Shown: positions 11,773 to 22,486 of the stretch, one piece after another | Numbering within the stretch: position 1 is the first letter of the stretch | Layout: each line of letters begins with the position of its first letter | DNA from: Berberis thunbergii | Taxonomy: Eukaryota; Streptophyta; Magnoliopsida; Ranunculales; Berberidaceae | DNA length: 64,000 bases | NCBI GenBank assembly: GCA_003290165.1 | Contig: QNQO01007570.1 | Location: 40,365 to 104,364 of the forward strand | Direction: 5' to 3' | The notes under the pieces: generated by a model | What the model was told of the DNA's origin: nothing | What the model saw: only the letters and a program-made list of their open reading frames with translations | Database searches by the model: none | Program-made: the position numbers and the translations under genes

Positions 11773-11968
11773 TAAAACTCAAAATGTACAAGTTTCACTG
11801 TCTTAAACAATAGGAATTATACCTCATCAGCAACGATGATGTTTTAAGCTTAAAGGAATTCTCTTGCATCTAGAATGCTGCGTAATCTGAGCTGCTGAAT
11901 ATTCTGAAGCCGTCTCTGATGAAGGAGACAGAGTTGTACATATGAATCTTTGTAGAAGAGGAAAAATC

Positions 11969-12077
11969 ATGGCAGGAGGAGCAGCTCCAGCACCCAAGCA
12001 GGATGAGTTGCAGCCGCATCCAGCCAAGGATCAGCTGCCTAACATTGCTTATTGCATCACCAGTCCACCTCCATGGC
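11969..12077 (+). pseudogene. Captured first exon of a nucleobase-ascorbate transporter
   Basis: The frame starts at an ATG and reads 'MAGGAAPAPKQDELQPHP', then 'KDQLPNIAYCITSPPPW', ending at a GT donor (ccatggc|gtgag). This is the cytosolic N-terminus typical of plant NAT (nucleobase-ascorbate transporter/permease) proteins, upstream of the first membrane helix. Later exons are absent. It is the last captured fragment before the right terminal array, on the same strand as all the others. Confidence 0.8.
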
Positions 12078-12509
12078 GTGAGTTTTTTTTTTTTTTTTTT
12101 GTTGTTGTTGTAACATGGTTAATTGGTTTAGCTGTTAGCTGGAAATGGATCTGAATTCCACATCTTCAATTTGAGTTCTCTTTGGGAATTTGACAGTTAC
12201 CAATCACAGATTTACAGCTCCAATTGTTTGCTTTCTAATTATTAGTCTATCTCAGATTGTATTATCTTTCCAATTATTGTTTACTTAAGTGAAACCTAAT
12301 TGCCTATTTGGATGATCATCTCAATTTGTTGGTCTTCTTCTTTAGTAATTCTGGTCGTATTAATTCCACTTATTGATTATTCTCAAATGTGCATGTATTC
12401 TCAAAGTAAAATTAACACATTAAAAACATAATCTTCTCTTTATTATATGTTGTTTAACTTCAAAAATACTTCTAAAACAATTTTGACTCAATGACTCAAA
12501 GTCATTTGA

Positions 12510-12577
12510 TAGGAAAAAAAAAAAAAAAAAAAAATAATAATAATAATAATAATTATTAAAAAAAAAAAAAAAAAATT
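12510..12577. repeat. Poly(A) and (TAA)n simple repeat
   Basis: A run of about 20 A, then about six 'taa/aat' units, then a second A run, immediately inside the right subterminal array of CACTA element 1. Confidence 0.9.
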
Positions 12578-12970
12578 TGCTACGGTTTTAAACCGTGGCT
12601 AACTATCACAACGGCTCAAAACCGTGGCTACATTGCCACGGCTTAAAACCGTGGCTAAAGTTAGCCACGGTTTAAAACCGTTGCTACTTAATTAGGCACG
12701 GTTTAGAACCGTTGCTATTGTCCACACCTTATCACGGCTTGAAACCGTGGCTAATCTTGCCACGGCTAAAAACCGTTGCTACCTTCTTAGCCACGGTTTA
12801 AAACCGTTGCTAATATCTACACCTTGTCACGGCTTAGAACCGTGGCTATTTTTGCCACGGCTTAGCAACGGTTTATGGCCGTTGCAACAAATTTCGCGAC
12901 GCCTCTGTAGCCAACGGCTCTTAGCCGTGGCAATGGGTTACGCCCACGGTACAGAACCGTTGCTAAAGGG
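12578..12970. repeat. Right subterminal repeat array of CACTA element 1
   Basis: An array of near-palindromic 'acggtttaaaaccgtgg' and 'aaccgttgct' units in both orientations, the mirror of the array at 4010-4400. It ends in the terminal inverted repeat at 12969-12986. Confidence 0.85.
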
Positions 12971-13079
12971 GGTTTTTGGTGTAGTGTAGGTTAATCAAAT
13001 TAGACCTGAAAGTTACAACATTGTTGCCACTTAGCATCATGTTTTCGCTCCGTTCCACTGCTTCTACCTCTCGCATAAG

Positions 13080-13265
13080 GACTTACTTTCATTTCGCTTC
13101 GGTCTATCTAAGCAGCTACATTCAATACTCAAATGCTTATCAACTGTGGAGCACATGTACTCCTTATAGTCGAGTGAAAACTCAGAAAATCTGATTAGTC
13201 TCGAACCCGCAACCTCCCCAAAGAGAAAATATGTCCAACCAAATGAGCTACAATTGATGGACAAT
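13080..13265 (-). mobile_element. Probable tRNA-derived SINE or tRNA-related sequence
   Basis: The reverse complement starts near 13265 with 'tagctcatttggttgg', like a box A region. About 45 bp later it has 'gcgggttcgagact', like box B of an RNA polymerase III promoter. A non-tRNA body then runs to about 13080. No poly(A) tail or target duplication was identified, so the class is likely but the boundaries are approximate. It is not a functional tRNA because no cloverleaf closes. Confidence 0.5.
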
Positions 13266-13358
13266 TTTTTTTCTCCAAAACACCACATTTTTGTTAATTC
13301 AGTTAACTACCATTGATGTTTAATTTCTCATGAAAACCCCATAATGACGTTTACTCAA

Positions 13359-13446
13359 GGCACATGCTATTAGCCACCAGCCTTTGGGGGCAAAGGGTAA
13401 AAGAAACCTCATGTGATTTTATTTAGGGCACATGCTATTAGCCACC
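13359..13446. repeat. Short direct repeat, 68-bp spacing
   Basis: The 20-mer ggcacatgctattagccacc occurs at 13359-13378 and exactly again at 13427-13446. It may mark the ends of a small deleted element or a two-unit tandem repeat. Confidence 0.8.
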
Positions 13447-14180
13447 GCAAAATTTCCAAACAAAGAGATACATGCATGTGAGAAACTCATTTAGAAAGGG
13501 GCAATTTTGTCCTTTTAGTGCGATGAAAGATATACATTGCCCATTTAACCCCACAATTTGATTTTCAGTTCTATTGCAGTGGACAACGATATCTATAATG
13601 CAATCTCGGGGGCAGATTAGAAATATATATATATATATATAGCATAGTTTATTAAACATAAGGTTCATAGTTATTTACAACAATATTCAAAATGTTAAAG
13701 GGGACTCACAGATGCATTGCCAATTAACGACATGAATGTTGCGTTTATAAAGCTAAATATGTTAGGACTTCAAAAATTCATTCAGCAAGCCATGCCAAAT
13801 GGCCACAACATTAGAATAAGCTAAATTTGTTGGGACTAGAAGATATATATATTGGCAAACAATATCCTTTTGAGCTAAATTTGTTGGGGAATGGGTCAGT
13901 TAAAAAATGGAGGCCATGGACATGGTGGTGATGCTCTAGGTTGAAAAAGAAGAGAAGTTTTTCTCGAGATATGTTGAAAGATGATTGATTGGTCTCGTGG
14001 CATATGAAAGCATCATGGCCATAGATCTAGAATAACTTTTAGATGGAAAGTCACCGTAAATTTCATCACGAGGCACATCGACATGGGTATTCCTCAAGGT
14101 GCATTGTTATCCTTAGCAGTGTATATTGATGGAATTTTGGAGTAAATGTGTGATCCTCGTGTGAGTGTGATGAGCATTTT
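13447..14180. other. Spacer without recognisable genes
   Basis: AT-rich, with a short (TA)n run near 13627. No coding potential recognised. Confidence 0.5.
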
Positions 14181-15421
14181 TGTATAGGTTGAGCGGAAGC
14201 TTACAAATCAAAACTTGTATTGATAAGTTTTACAAATTTGATTATTCTCAAAATTCAACCTAAAATAGTAAAACTGATTACAAATTATTCTTCATGCGGA
14301 TTTAAACTCAATAAACCCTAAACCTAATCTTACTTGGACTCGTACTCTTAGTTGGGCCTTAACATGAACCGATCCAATTACTAATTAAATAATATAATAT
14401 ATAAAAATACCCATATTACATATTTTCCCCCACTTTTTTCATCCTCGAGCGTTGAGGATGAAATCTTCAAAAAATGTGTCCCAAAGAGTTGACCTCAAAC
14501 TTTTCTTTGGTAATTATTCATACTAGGAATAATTAAATCAATTTTTAATGTCAAAAACAACAAAAATTCTAATTGTCGAGGGAAATGGCGAGGAAAACAG
14601 CAAGGGAGGGATAGAGGGAGGGAACGGACCGTCCATCCCCTCAGGATGTGCGCAAGAAAAGTCAACGCACGCATCCCGAGGGATGGACAGTCCCCTCACT
14701 CCACCACTCCCTCCCTCGTTGTTTTCCTCGCCATTTCCCTCGATGATTAGACGGGTTCCAAGAATAATATCCCACATGAATAGTCTTCTCACAAGATATC
14801 CATTGCAAAAATTTGTATACTTTTGTGCATGAACCTCTTAGCCTCAAAATTGCGCTAATTTGGATAGTAAATCCGACTTTGCGGTGATACATGAATTGTC
14901 CAGTAGTGGCGATTGGTGATTTTCTCTTCTCTATGAACCCTAGAAATAGATACTTCGAACAAATCATAGAAATTATGGATGTTCTCCACAACCACCCATT
15001 TCTTGCGAACTTCTTCAATCTATAGATTTTCTTTCACGTGCAAACCTGCAAAAACTTTGTGATGTGTTTCGGTCTCACAACACAACAACTTGCGAATAAC
15101 AAAATATACCCTTCGTACACATCAAACAAGGTGTTTTTTTTTTCAATCAACAATGACTTTTTGCGACACCATTTTTTAAGATTTTACCACTTTGATACCA
15201 AATTGATTGGTTCAGCGGAAGCTTAAAAACCAAAACATGTTTCACAAGTTTCACTAGTTCAATTAATTATCAAAATTCAACGACCTAAAACTGATTATAA
15301 CTTATTCTTCATGCCTATTTAAACTCAATAAACCCTAAACCTAATCCTACTTGGACTTGTACGCCTAATTGGGCTATAACATGGACCGGTCAATTATGGC
15401 CATAGAATATAGGACCATAAC
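14181..15421 (-). mobile_element. Small non-autonomous LTR retroelement (TRIM/LARD-like)
   Basis: Two direct repeats lie at 14181-14420 and 15204-15421. They share 'agcggaagctta', 'attattcttcatgc', 'tttaaactcaataaacc', 'taaacctaatc' and 'cttggact'. Read on the minus strand, the right copy is the 5' LTR (TGTTATGG...CCAATCA). It is followed after 2 nt by 'tggtatcaaag', which resembles an initiator-Met tRNA primer binding site. A purine tract (minus 'agtgggggaaaa', about 14424-14436) precedes the 3' LTR. The interior is only about 0.8 kb and codes for nothing recognisable. A clean TSD was not found, and the outermost bases of the two repeats differ. Confidence 0.65.
14569..14750. repeat. Foldback (inverted-repeat) element
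   Basis: A nearly symmetrical palindrome with arms of about 75 bp. The left arm begins 'ctaattgtcgagggaaatgg'. The right arm's reverse complement begins 'ctaatcatcgagggaaatgg', followed by 'cgaggaaaac' in both. The arms are GC-rich against an AT-rich background. It looks like a MITE or foldback element nested in the LTR element. Confidence 0.8.
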
Positions 15422-16136
15422 AGTCAAATGACAAAAAGCTTAGTCTAGGTGAACTCGTCTAATTAGTCATCTTTTGAGGATTATGTCGAACATTTTGCAT
15501 ATTTTTACGTTGTTATCAAAAACAAAAAATAAAATCACTAGAGACCATCTCTGTATAATCATAATAACTAATTGCTAAAATATTTGATGAATTTTTTTTT
15601 TGAAGGGCAAACAGGTTTTTAAGGACCCCATACATTTATACAATTAACGAAACTCATTCATTCAATTATATTTGATTAATATTTAACATATATAAATTAT
15701 AAGAAAGCTTAGCTTATGCATTAAACACACACAATTAAAAAAAAAGATAATGCGATAATGAGTCATAATATATAATGGAATCATCTAATAATAGCACAGA
15801 ATTATTGAATAGGCAAATTACAGGTAAAGTAATAAACAATGTAAATAAAAATCAAGGATGAGGAAAAATAAAAGAATTGGAGCCACCAGTCCCAAAATGT
15901 TACCTTATTCCGAGAATTCTTTTGGTATAATTTATCAATCTATCGTATTCCAATTTTTATTTTTTTTTCATTGCATTGTTGTTTGTGATTTTTTAATTCA
16001 TAGCAGGTGGCGAGGATGTAGAACCTCAGATAAAATGGCCATAACATAAGCACTTATTAGTGTTATTTATACTAGTATTTATAACCGCCTGCGCAATTAC
16101 ACAAGCTTTTATTATTATCTTTCAAAACCATGACAA
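15422..16136. other. AT-rich spacer with a 3' SINE fragment
   Basis: No genes recognised. At about 15592-15640 the text 'tttttttttgaagggcaaac' plus 'aggtttttaagga' resembles the tail of the complete SINE at 25925-26102 and is probably a truncated copy in the same (minus) orientation. A (TA)-rich part lies near 15680-15800. Confidence 0.45.
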
Positions 16137-16410
16137 TGATAAAAGTTGTCAGGGTTTCCTTATCTGTAGATTAGTAATGGTTAGAGTTGTGGTCTAATAA
16201 AGTCCTAGTCTTAAGGGACACGTTGCTTTCCATTCAGTTTTAGTTTGCACAACGATTATAGGCCTGTTATATCGTGGGTTGTTATTTCCTTTTGTTTGAT
16301 GTAAGGCTATTTATTAGCCAAAATTGCTTTTTAATAAACACAAAATTCTCTAAGCAATTTGTGTGTTTTCAAGCCTTTGTTCTACAAGCTTTCTTTCATA
16401 GGTTCTAACA
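16137..16410 (+). repeat. 5' LTR of the copia element
   Basis: 274 bp, starts TGATAAAAGTTGTC and ends GGTTCTAACA. A TATA-like 'gctatttattagcc' lies near 16306-16319 and a polyadenylation-like 'aataaac' near 16332. Ten substitutions separate it from the 3' LTR, about 3.6 percent, so the insertion is relatively young. Confidence 0.95.
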
Positions 16411-16425
16411 TCTGGTATCAAAGCC
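16411..16425 (+). promoter_or_regulatory. Primer binding site for initiator-Met tRNA
   Basis: tctggtatcaaagcc directly follows the LTR. In the antisense copy the same site reads tggtatcagagcc, closer to the canonical complement of tRNA-iMet. This sense copy has an A for G. Confidence 0.85.
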
Positions 16426-16484
16426 ACATCACAAGGCCTGACCAACAGTGTGAATCACAGACTATAGTGTGAGAGAGCTACACC

Positions 16485-19400
16485 ATGGCAAGTGAGAGCA
16501 GTTTTGTGCAACCTGCTATCCCAAGGTTTGATGGACACTACGATCACTGGAGCATGCTTATGGAGAATTTTCTGCGTTCAAAGGAATACTGGAGTTTAGT
16601 GAAAACTGGGATCTCTGCAGCAGCAGCAGAAGGGACGGATCTCACTGAGGAACAAAAATTGAAAGACCTGAAGGCTAAGAACTATTTGTTCCAAGCCATT
16701 GATCGATCCATTCTGGAGACGATCTTAAAGAAAGAAGCAGCGAAGGATATCTAGGACTCTTTGAAGCAGAAGTACCAGGGGACAGCATGAGTCAAGCGTG
16801 CACAATTCCAAGCTCTTCGCAGGGAGTTTGAAGTGTTGCAAATGAAAGCTGGGGAATTGGTAAACGACTATTTTGGAAGAACTCTCATCGTGGCCAATAA
16901 AATGAGAATGCACGGTGAAAAAAATGAAAGATGTGGTGATCATCGAAAAGATTCTGAGATCCATGACTCAAAAGTACGACTATGTTGTGTGCTCTATCGA
17001 GGAATCAATTGACCTGGATACTCTATCCATAGATCAGCTTCAAAACAGTCTTTTGGTGCATGAGCAACGGATCAGCCGTCACGTTGTGGATGAAAAGGCC
17101 CTTCAGGTCACTCACAACACTTCACCAAGAGGAAGGGGAGGTGGTAGAGGTGTCTATCGAGGAAGAGGACGGGGGAGGTTTTTGACTGATAAATCTACCC
17201 TAGAGTGTTATAATTGCCATAAACTAGGTTATTTCCAGTGGGAATGTCCAAAAAATGTCAGCAACACCAAGGCCAACTTTGTAGAGATCAGTGAGGAGAT
17301 GCTTCTAATGGCCTATGTAGATGACAAAGATTCTCAGAGGACGCACTTGTGGTTCCTTGATTCTGGGTGTAGTAACCACATGAGCGGGAAAAGAGAGTTG
17401 TTTTCTCAGTTTGATGGCAACTTCCAAGAAAAGGTGAAACTGGGCAATAACACGGGTCTTACTGTGCAAGGGAAGGGAACCATTCGATTAGAGATCAATG
17501 GAATCATACAGGTGGTTACAAGAGTCTTTTTTGTCCCAGAGCTTAAAAACAACCTACTGAGCATTGGTCAATTACAAGAGAAAGGTCTTGCAGTGCTCAT
17601 GCAACATGGCAAATGCAAGATCCTTCACCCTGAAAAGGGTTTGATCATTGAAACCGAGATGGCATCCAAGAGAATGTTCACTGTGATTGGTCGCTGCCCA
17701 CCACCAAGAGGGGAAAGTTGCTTCTCCTCCATGACCATGGATCAAACACACCTCTGGCACTGTCACTATGGTAACCTCAATTGGAATGGTTTCAAAATAC
17801 TTCAACAAAAAAATATGGTGGATGGACTGCCTCAATTAAAAGCTCCACTGAAAATCTGCGAAGACTGTTTGATAGGAAAGCAACATCGCGATCCTTTTCC
17901 AAAGAAGAGCATACGGAGGGCATCTGGAATTCTTCAGTTAGTGCACGCAGACATTTGTCGGCCAAGAAATCCAATTTCAAACAGCAAAAAAAGGTACCTC
18001 ATTACCTTTATCGATGACTTCAGTAGGAAAAATTGAGTTTATTTTCTGGTTGCAAAATCAGAAGCATTTGCTACCTTTAAATCCTTCAAAGCTAAGGTTG
18101 AAAAAGAAACTGGTGCATTCATAAGGAGTCTTCGAACTGATCGTGGGGGAGAGTTTACATCTCAAGAGTTTACTCTTTTCTGCGATGAACATGGCATCCA
18201 GAGGCAACTAACAGCTGCATATACACCCCAACAGAACGGGGTTGCTGAGAGGAAAAATCGCACTATCATGAATATGGTGCGTAGCATGCTGTCATAAAAG
18301 CGAATTCTTAAGAGCTTTTGGCCTGAAGCCGTGAATTGGACAGTGCATGTCCTAAATAGAAGCCTAACTCTTGCCATGAGGAGCAAAACACCAGAAGAAG
18401 CCTGGAGCGGCTTCAAGCCTTCTGTCAGTCACTTTAGGGTCTTTGGATGCATTGCCCACGTTCATGTACCTGATAGCAAGAGAGTAAAACTCGATGCCAA
18501 AAGTTTGAAATGCATTTTACTTGGGGTAAGTGAAGAATCCAAAGCCTACAGATTGTTTGACCCTATTTTTAAAAATAATTGTGAGTCGAGATGTGGTGTT
18601 TGAGGAAGATCAAGGGTGGAATTGGGATGTTAACCATGAGAAACCAATTATGGCTGATTTGGAGTGGGATGGAGATACTGCTACAGATACAATGGCAACT
18701 ATGAAGAGGAACCTGAAGCTGCCACTCCTGAAGCTGACCTGGGAAACAATGAATTAGTCCAAACTAGCTCAACCGAATGTGAAGGATCTTCCAATGATGA
18801 TAGTCTTTCTCCTGAAGGACGAGTTTGAAGACCACCTGGGTGGATGCAAGATTATGTAAGTGGTCACGACCTATCAGATGAAGAAAATATTGATATGGCT
18901 CACTTCGCCCTATTATCTGACAGTGATCCTTTGATATACGAAGAGGCAGTTAAGAGTAGCAAATGGAGACAGGCAATGGACGCTGAAATCGAAGCAATTG
19001 TGAGGAATGACACATGGGAGCTCACTGACCTACCATCTTGAGTGAAGACAATTGGGGTGAAACGGATTTTTAAAACAAAACTCAATGAAACAAGGGAAGT
19101 GGACAAATACAAGGCGAGGCTCGTGGCGAAAGGGTACAGTCAACATTATGGAATTGATTATGCTGAGGTGTTTGCTCCAGTTGCACGTTTGGATACCATT
19201 TGAGTAGTCATCTCACTTGTTGCCCAGAAAAGCTGGATGATCTACCAGCTAGATGTCAAATCTGCGTTTTTGCATGGAGAGATCAATGAAGAGGTGTTCA
19301 TGGACCAACCACCAGGATATGAACAAAAGGGACATGAATTTAAGGTATATCGACTGAAAAGGGCTTTGCATGGACTTAAACAAGCTTCTAGAGCTTGGTA

Positions 19401-19485
19401 CAGTCAAATAGAAATGTACTTTGTTCAAGAAGGCTTTAAGAAGTGCCCCTATGAGCACACCTTGATCATGGTAGATGGAGGTAAA
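16485..19485 (+). pseudogene. Copia gag-pol pseudogene, sense arm (gag, protease, integrase, start of RT)
   Basis: Gag starts at the ATG at 16485 ('RFDGHYDHWSMLMENFL', a UBN2-type gag) and meets TAG at 16752 and TGA at 16788. A 1-nt shift near 16920 leads to a 373-codon frame (16915-18036). This frame holds an RG-rich linker, a zinc knuckle with Tyr in place of the usual His (CYNCHKLGYFQWEC), the protease motif LDSG, the pre-integrase HLWHCHYG segment and the integrase start. Stops TGA at 18034 and TAA at 18295 break integrase ('GGEFTS', 'TPQQNGVAERKNRT'). The RT N-terminus (YQLDVKSAFLHGEI) follows at 19237-19485, and the frame then breaks into the inverted copy. Gag would form the particle, and Pol would mature, copy and integrate the element. 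Confidence 0.93.
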
Positions 19486-19497
19486 GTGAGCCCCTAT
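18971..19497 (+). other. Loop region between the copia inverted arms
   Basis: About 527 bp separate the sense arm (16411-18970) from the antisense arm (19498-22049). It holds the integrase-RT linker and RT N-terminus in sense, ending in the 12-bp filler gtgagcccctat (19486-19497). The filler matches neither flank but resembles nearby 'tgcccctatgagc'. Confidence 0.8.
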
Positions 19498-22049
19498 GTC
19501 TCCATTTTCTACTCTTAACTGCCTCTTCGTATGTCAAAGGATCACTGTTAGAGAATAGGGCGAAGTGAGCCATATCAATATTTTCTTCATCTGATAGGTC
19601 GTGACCACTTACATAATCTTTCATCCACCCAGGTGGTCTTCGAACTCGTCCTTCAGGAGAAAGACTGTCATCATTGGAAGATCCTTCGCCTTCGGTTGAG
19701 CTAGTTTTGACTGATTCATTGTTTCCCAGGTCAGCTTCAGGAGTGGCAGCTTCAGGTTCCTCTTCATAGTTGCCATTTGTATCTGTAGCATTATCTCCTG
19801 CCCACTCCAAATCATCCATAATTGGTTTCTCATGGTTAACATCCCAATTCCACCCTTGATCTTCCTCAAACGCCACATCTTGACTCACAATTATTTTTTT
19901 AGAAATAGGGTCAAACAATCTGTAGGCTTTGGATTCTTTACTTACCCCAAGTAAAATGCATTTCAAACTTTTGGCATCGAGTTTTACTCTCTTGCTATCA
20001 GGTACATGAACGTGGGCAATGCATCCAAAGACCCTAAAGTGACTGACAGAAGGCTTGAAGCCGCTCCAGGCTCTTCTGGTGTTTTGCTCCTCACGACAAG
20101 AATTGGGCTTCTATTTAGGACATGCACTGTCCAATTCACGGCTTCAGGCCAAAAGCTCTTAGGAATTCGCTTTTCTGACAGCATGCTACGCACCATATTC
20201 ATGATAGTGCGATTTTTCCTCTCAGCAACCTCGTTCTGTTGGGGTGTATATGCAGCTGTTAGTTGCCTCTGGATGCCATGCTCATTGCAGAAGAAAGTAA
20301 ACTCTTGAGATGTAAACTCTCCCCCACGATCAGTTCGAAGACTCCTTATGAATGCACCAGTTTCTTTTTCAACCTTAGCTTTGAAGGATTTAAAGGTAGC
20401 AAATGCTTCTGATTTTGCAACCAGGAAATAAACCCAGTTTTTCCTACTGAAGTTATCGATAAAGGTAATGAGGTACCTTTTTTTGCTATTTGAAATTGGA
20501 TTTCTTGGCCCACAAATGTCTGCGTGCACTAACTGAAGAATTCCAGATGCCCTCCGTATGCTCTTCTTTGGAAAAAGATCACGATGTTGCTTTCCTATCA
20601 AACAGTCTTCGCAGATTTTCAGTGGATCTTTTAACTGAGGTAGTCCATCCACCATATTTTTTTGTTGAAGTATTTTGAAACCATTCCAACTGAGGTGACC
20701 ATAGCGACAGTGCCAGAGGTGTGTTTGATCCGTGGTCATGGAGGAGAAGCAACTTTCCTCTCTTGGTGGTGGGAAGCAACCAATCACAGTGAACATTTTG
20801 TTGAATGCCATCTCAGTTTCAATGATCAAACCCTTTTCAGGGTGAAGGATCTTGCATTTTCCATGTTGCATGAGCACTGCAAGATCTTGTAATTGACCAA
20901 TGCTCAGTAGGTTGTTTTTCAGCTCTAGGACAAAAAAGACTCCTGTAACCACCTGTATGATTCCATTGATCTCCATTCGAATGTTGCCCTTCCCTTGCAC
21001 AGTAAGACCTGTGTTATTGCCCAGTTTCACCTTTTCTTGGAAGTTGCCATCAAACTGAGAAAACAACTCTCGTTTCCCACACATGTGGTTACTACACCCA
21101 GAATCAAGGAACCACAAGTGATTCCTCCGTGCATCTTTGTCATCTACATAGGCCATTAGAAGCATCTCCTCACTGGTCTCTGCAAAGTTGGCCTTGGTGT
21201 TGCTGACATTTTTTGGACATTCCCACTGGAAATGACCTAGTTCATGGTAATTATAACACTCTAGGGTAGATTTATCAGTCAAAAACCTCCCCCGTCCTCT
21301 TCCTCAATAGACACCTCTACCACCTCCCCTTCCTCCTGGTGAAGTGTTGCGAGTGACCTGAAGGGCCTTTTCATCCACAACGTGACGGCTGATCCGCTGC
21401 TCATGCACCAAAAGACTGTTTTGAAGCTGATCTATGGATAGAGTATCCAAGTCAATTGATTCCTCGATAGAGCACACAACGTAGTCGTACTTTTGAGTCA
21501 TGGATCCCAGAATCTTCTCGATGATCACCACATCTTCCATTTTTTCACCGTGCATTCTCATCCTATTGGCCATGATGAGAATTCTACCAAAGTAGTCGTT
21601 CACCGATTCCCCAGCTTTCATTTGCAACACTTCAAACTCCCTGCGAAGAGCTTGGAGTTGTGCACGCTTGACTCATGTTGTCCCCTGGTACTTTGCTTCA
21701 AAGAGTCCTAGATATCCTTCGTTGTTTCTTTATTCAAGATCGTCTCCCAGAATGGATCAATCAATGGCTTGGAACAAATAGTTCTTAGCCTTCAGGTCTT
21801 TCAATTTTTGTTCCTCAGTGAGATCCGTCCCTTCTACTGCTGCAAAGATCCCATTTTCCACTAAACTCCAGTATTCCTTTGAACGCAGAAAATTCTCCAT
21901 AAGCATGCTCCAGTGATCGTAGTGTCCATCAAACCGTGGCATAGCAAGTTGCACAAAATTGCTCTCACTTGCCATGGTGTAGCTCTCTCACACTATAGTT
22001 TGTGATTCACACTGTTGGTCAGGCCCTGCGATGTGGCTCTGATACCAGA
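19498..22049 (-). pseudogene. Copia gag-integrase pseudogene, antisense arm
   Basis: This is a reverse-complement copy of 16411-18970, running from the PBS to just after the segment 'SDPLTYEEAVKS'. It starts exactly at the LTR/PBS boundary (ends ...gataccaga at 22049) and has no 274-bp LTR. A long open frame (19984-21282, 432 codons) carries the knuckle (CYNYHELGHFQWEC, with the second Cys changed to Tyr), LDSG protease, pre-integrase and integrase core 'FIDNFSRKNWVYFL' with D...E residues retained. Gag shares the same TAG and TGA (minus strand, 21708-21710 and 21673-21675) as the sense arm. Integrase lacks the stops seen at 18034 and 18295, so this arm is less decayed there. Transcribed from the 5' LTR, it would pair with the sense arm. 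Confidence 0.92.
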
Positions 22050-22486
22050 CTGTGACGACCCCCTCCCGCACTGTATCAATATTGTCCGCTTTGGCAGTCA
22101 CAGGCATGCCGGGTTTATTGGGCACCAACCCTCACCCCCACCTTGACTACTCACGGTTTTCAACGCGTCGATACAATGGGGAGCTGACCCCGCACATATA
22201 AGGATCATCCTCTTCCCCTGCCCATGCGATATGGGACTATGATTTCCCTTGTAGCTCGTCCAACCTCTCTCGGCCTATTGGGCTTGCAGGGCTCCAACCC
22301 TCACCTCAGGTCCACCCACTTAGGGTCTCACAATCTACGTCCTCATTGGCCACATAGGCACAACGTCCACGTTGCCCGAGGGCCCACCTCCATGTGGCAT
22401 ACTTTCGGCTGGGTCAGGCTCTGATACCAAACTGCTTTGATACCAGGGAAAACTGTTATCCCACATGAGAGCAATAAAGAGGTGTC
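22050..22486 (-). mobile_element. TRIM-like LTR segment joined to the antisense copia arm
   Basis: GC-richer than its surroundings and unrelated to the copia LTR. Read on the minus strand it has two PBS-like sites at its start ('tggtatcaaagcag' and 'tggtatcagagcctg', about 22424-22447). It then runs to an LTR-like end '...gggtcgtcaca' directly before the copia PBS at 22049. This looks like the end of a small LTR element, possibly a TRIM, fused at the PBS. Family identity is by resemblance only. Confidence 0.5.

Larger units (their letters stand above)
3995..12986 (+). mobile_element. Non-autonomous CACTA transposon carrying host gene fragments (Pack-CACTA)
   Basis: The ends are CACTACACCAAAAACCCC and its reverse complement, flanked by the 3-bp TSD TAG. 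Both termini carry dense subterminal arrays (about 4010-4400 and 12578-12970) of short palindromic units built on 'acggtttaaaaccgt' and 'accgttgc', the usual kind of array bound by an En/Spm-type TnpA protein. No transposase was found, so movement would depend on a partner element. Between the arrays lie exons of several unrelated host genes, all read on the + strand and mostly with intact GT/AG junctions: CDT1-like, an unidentified terminal exon, CAMTA-like, class III HD-Zip, TGA-type bZIP and nucleobase-ascorbate transporter. Retained introns show DNA-level capture rather than reverse-transcribed copies. Confidence 0.92.

Noticed and set aside
13190..13265. A tRNA gene
   Set aside because: Box A and box B-like motifs are present, but the arms do not pair into a cloverleaf. 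A SINE is a better explanation.
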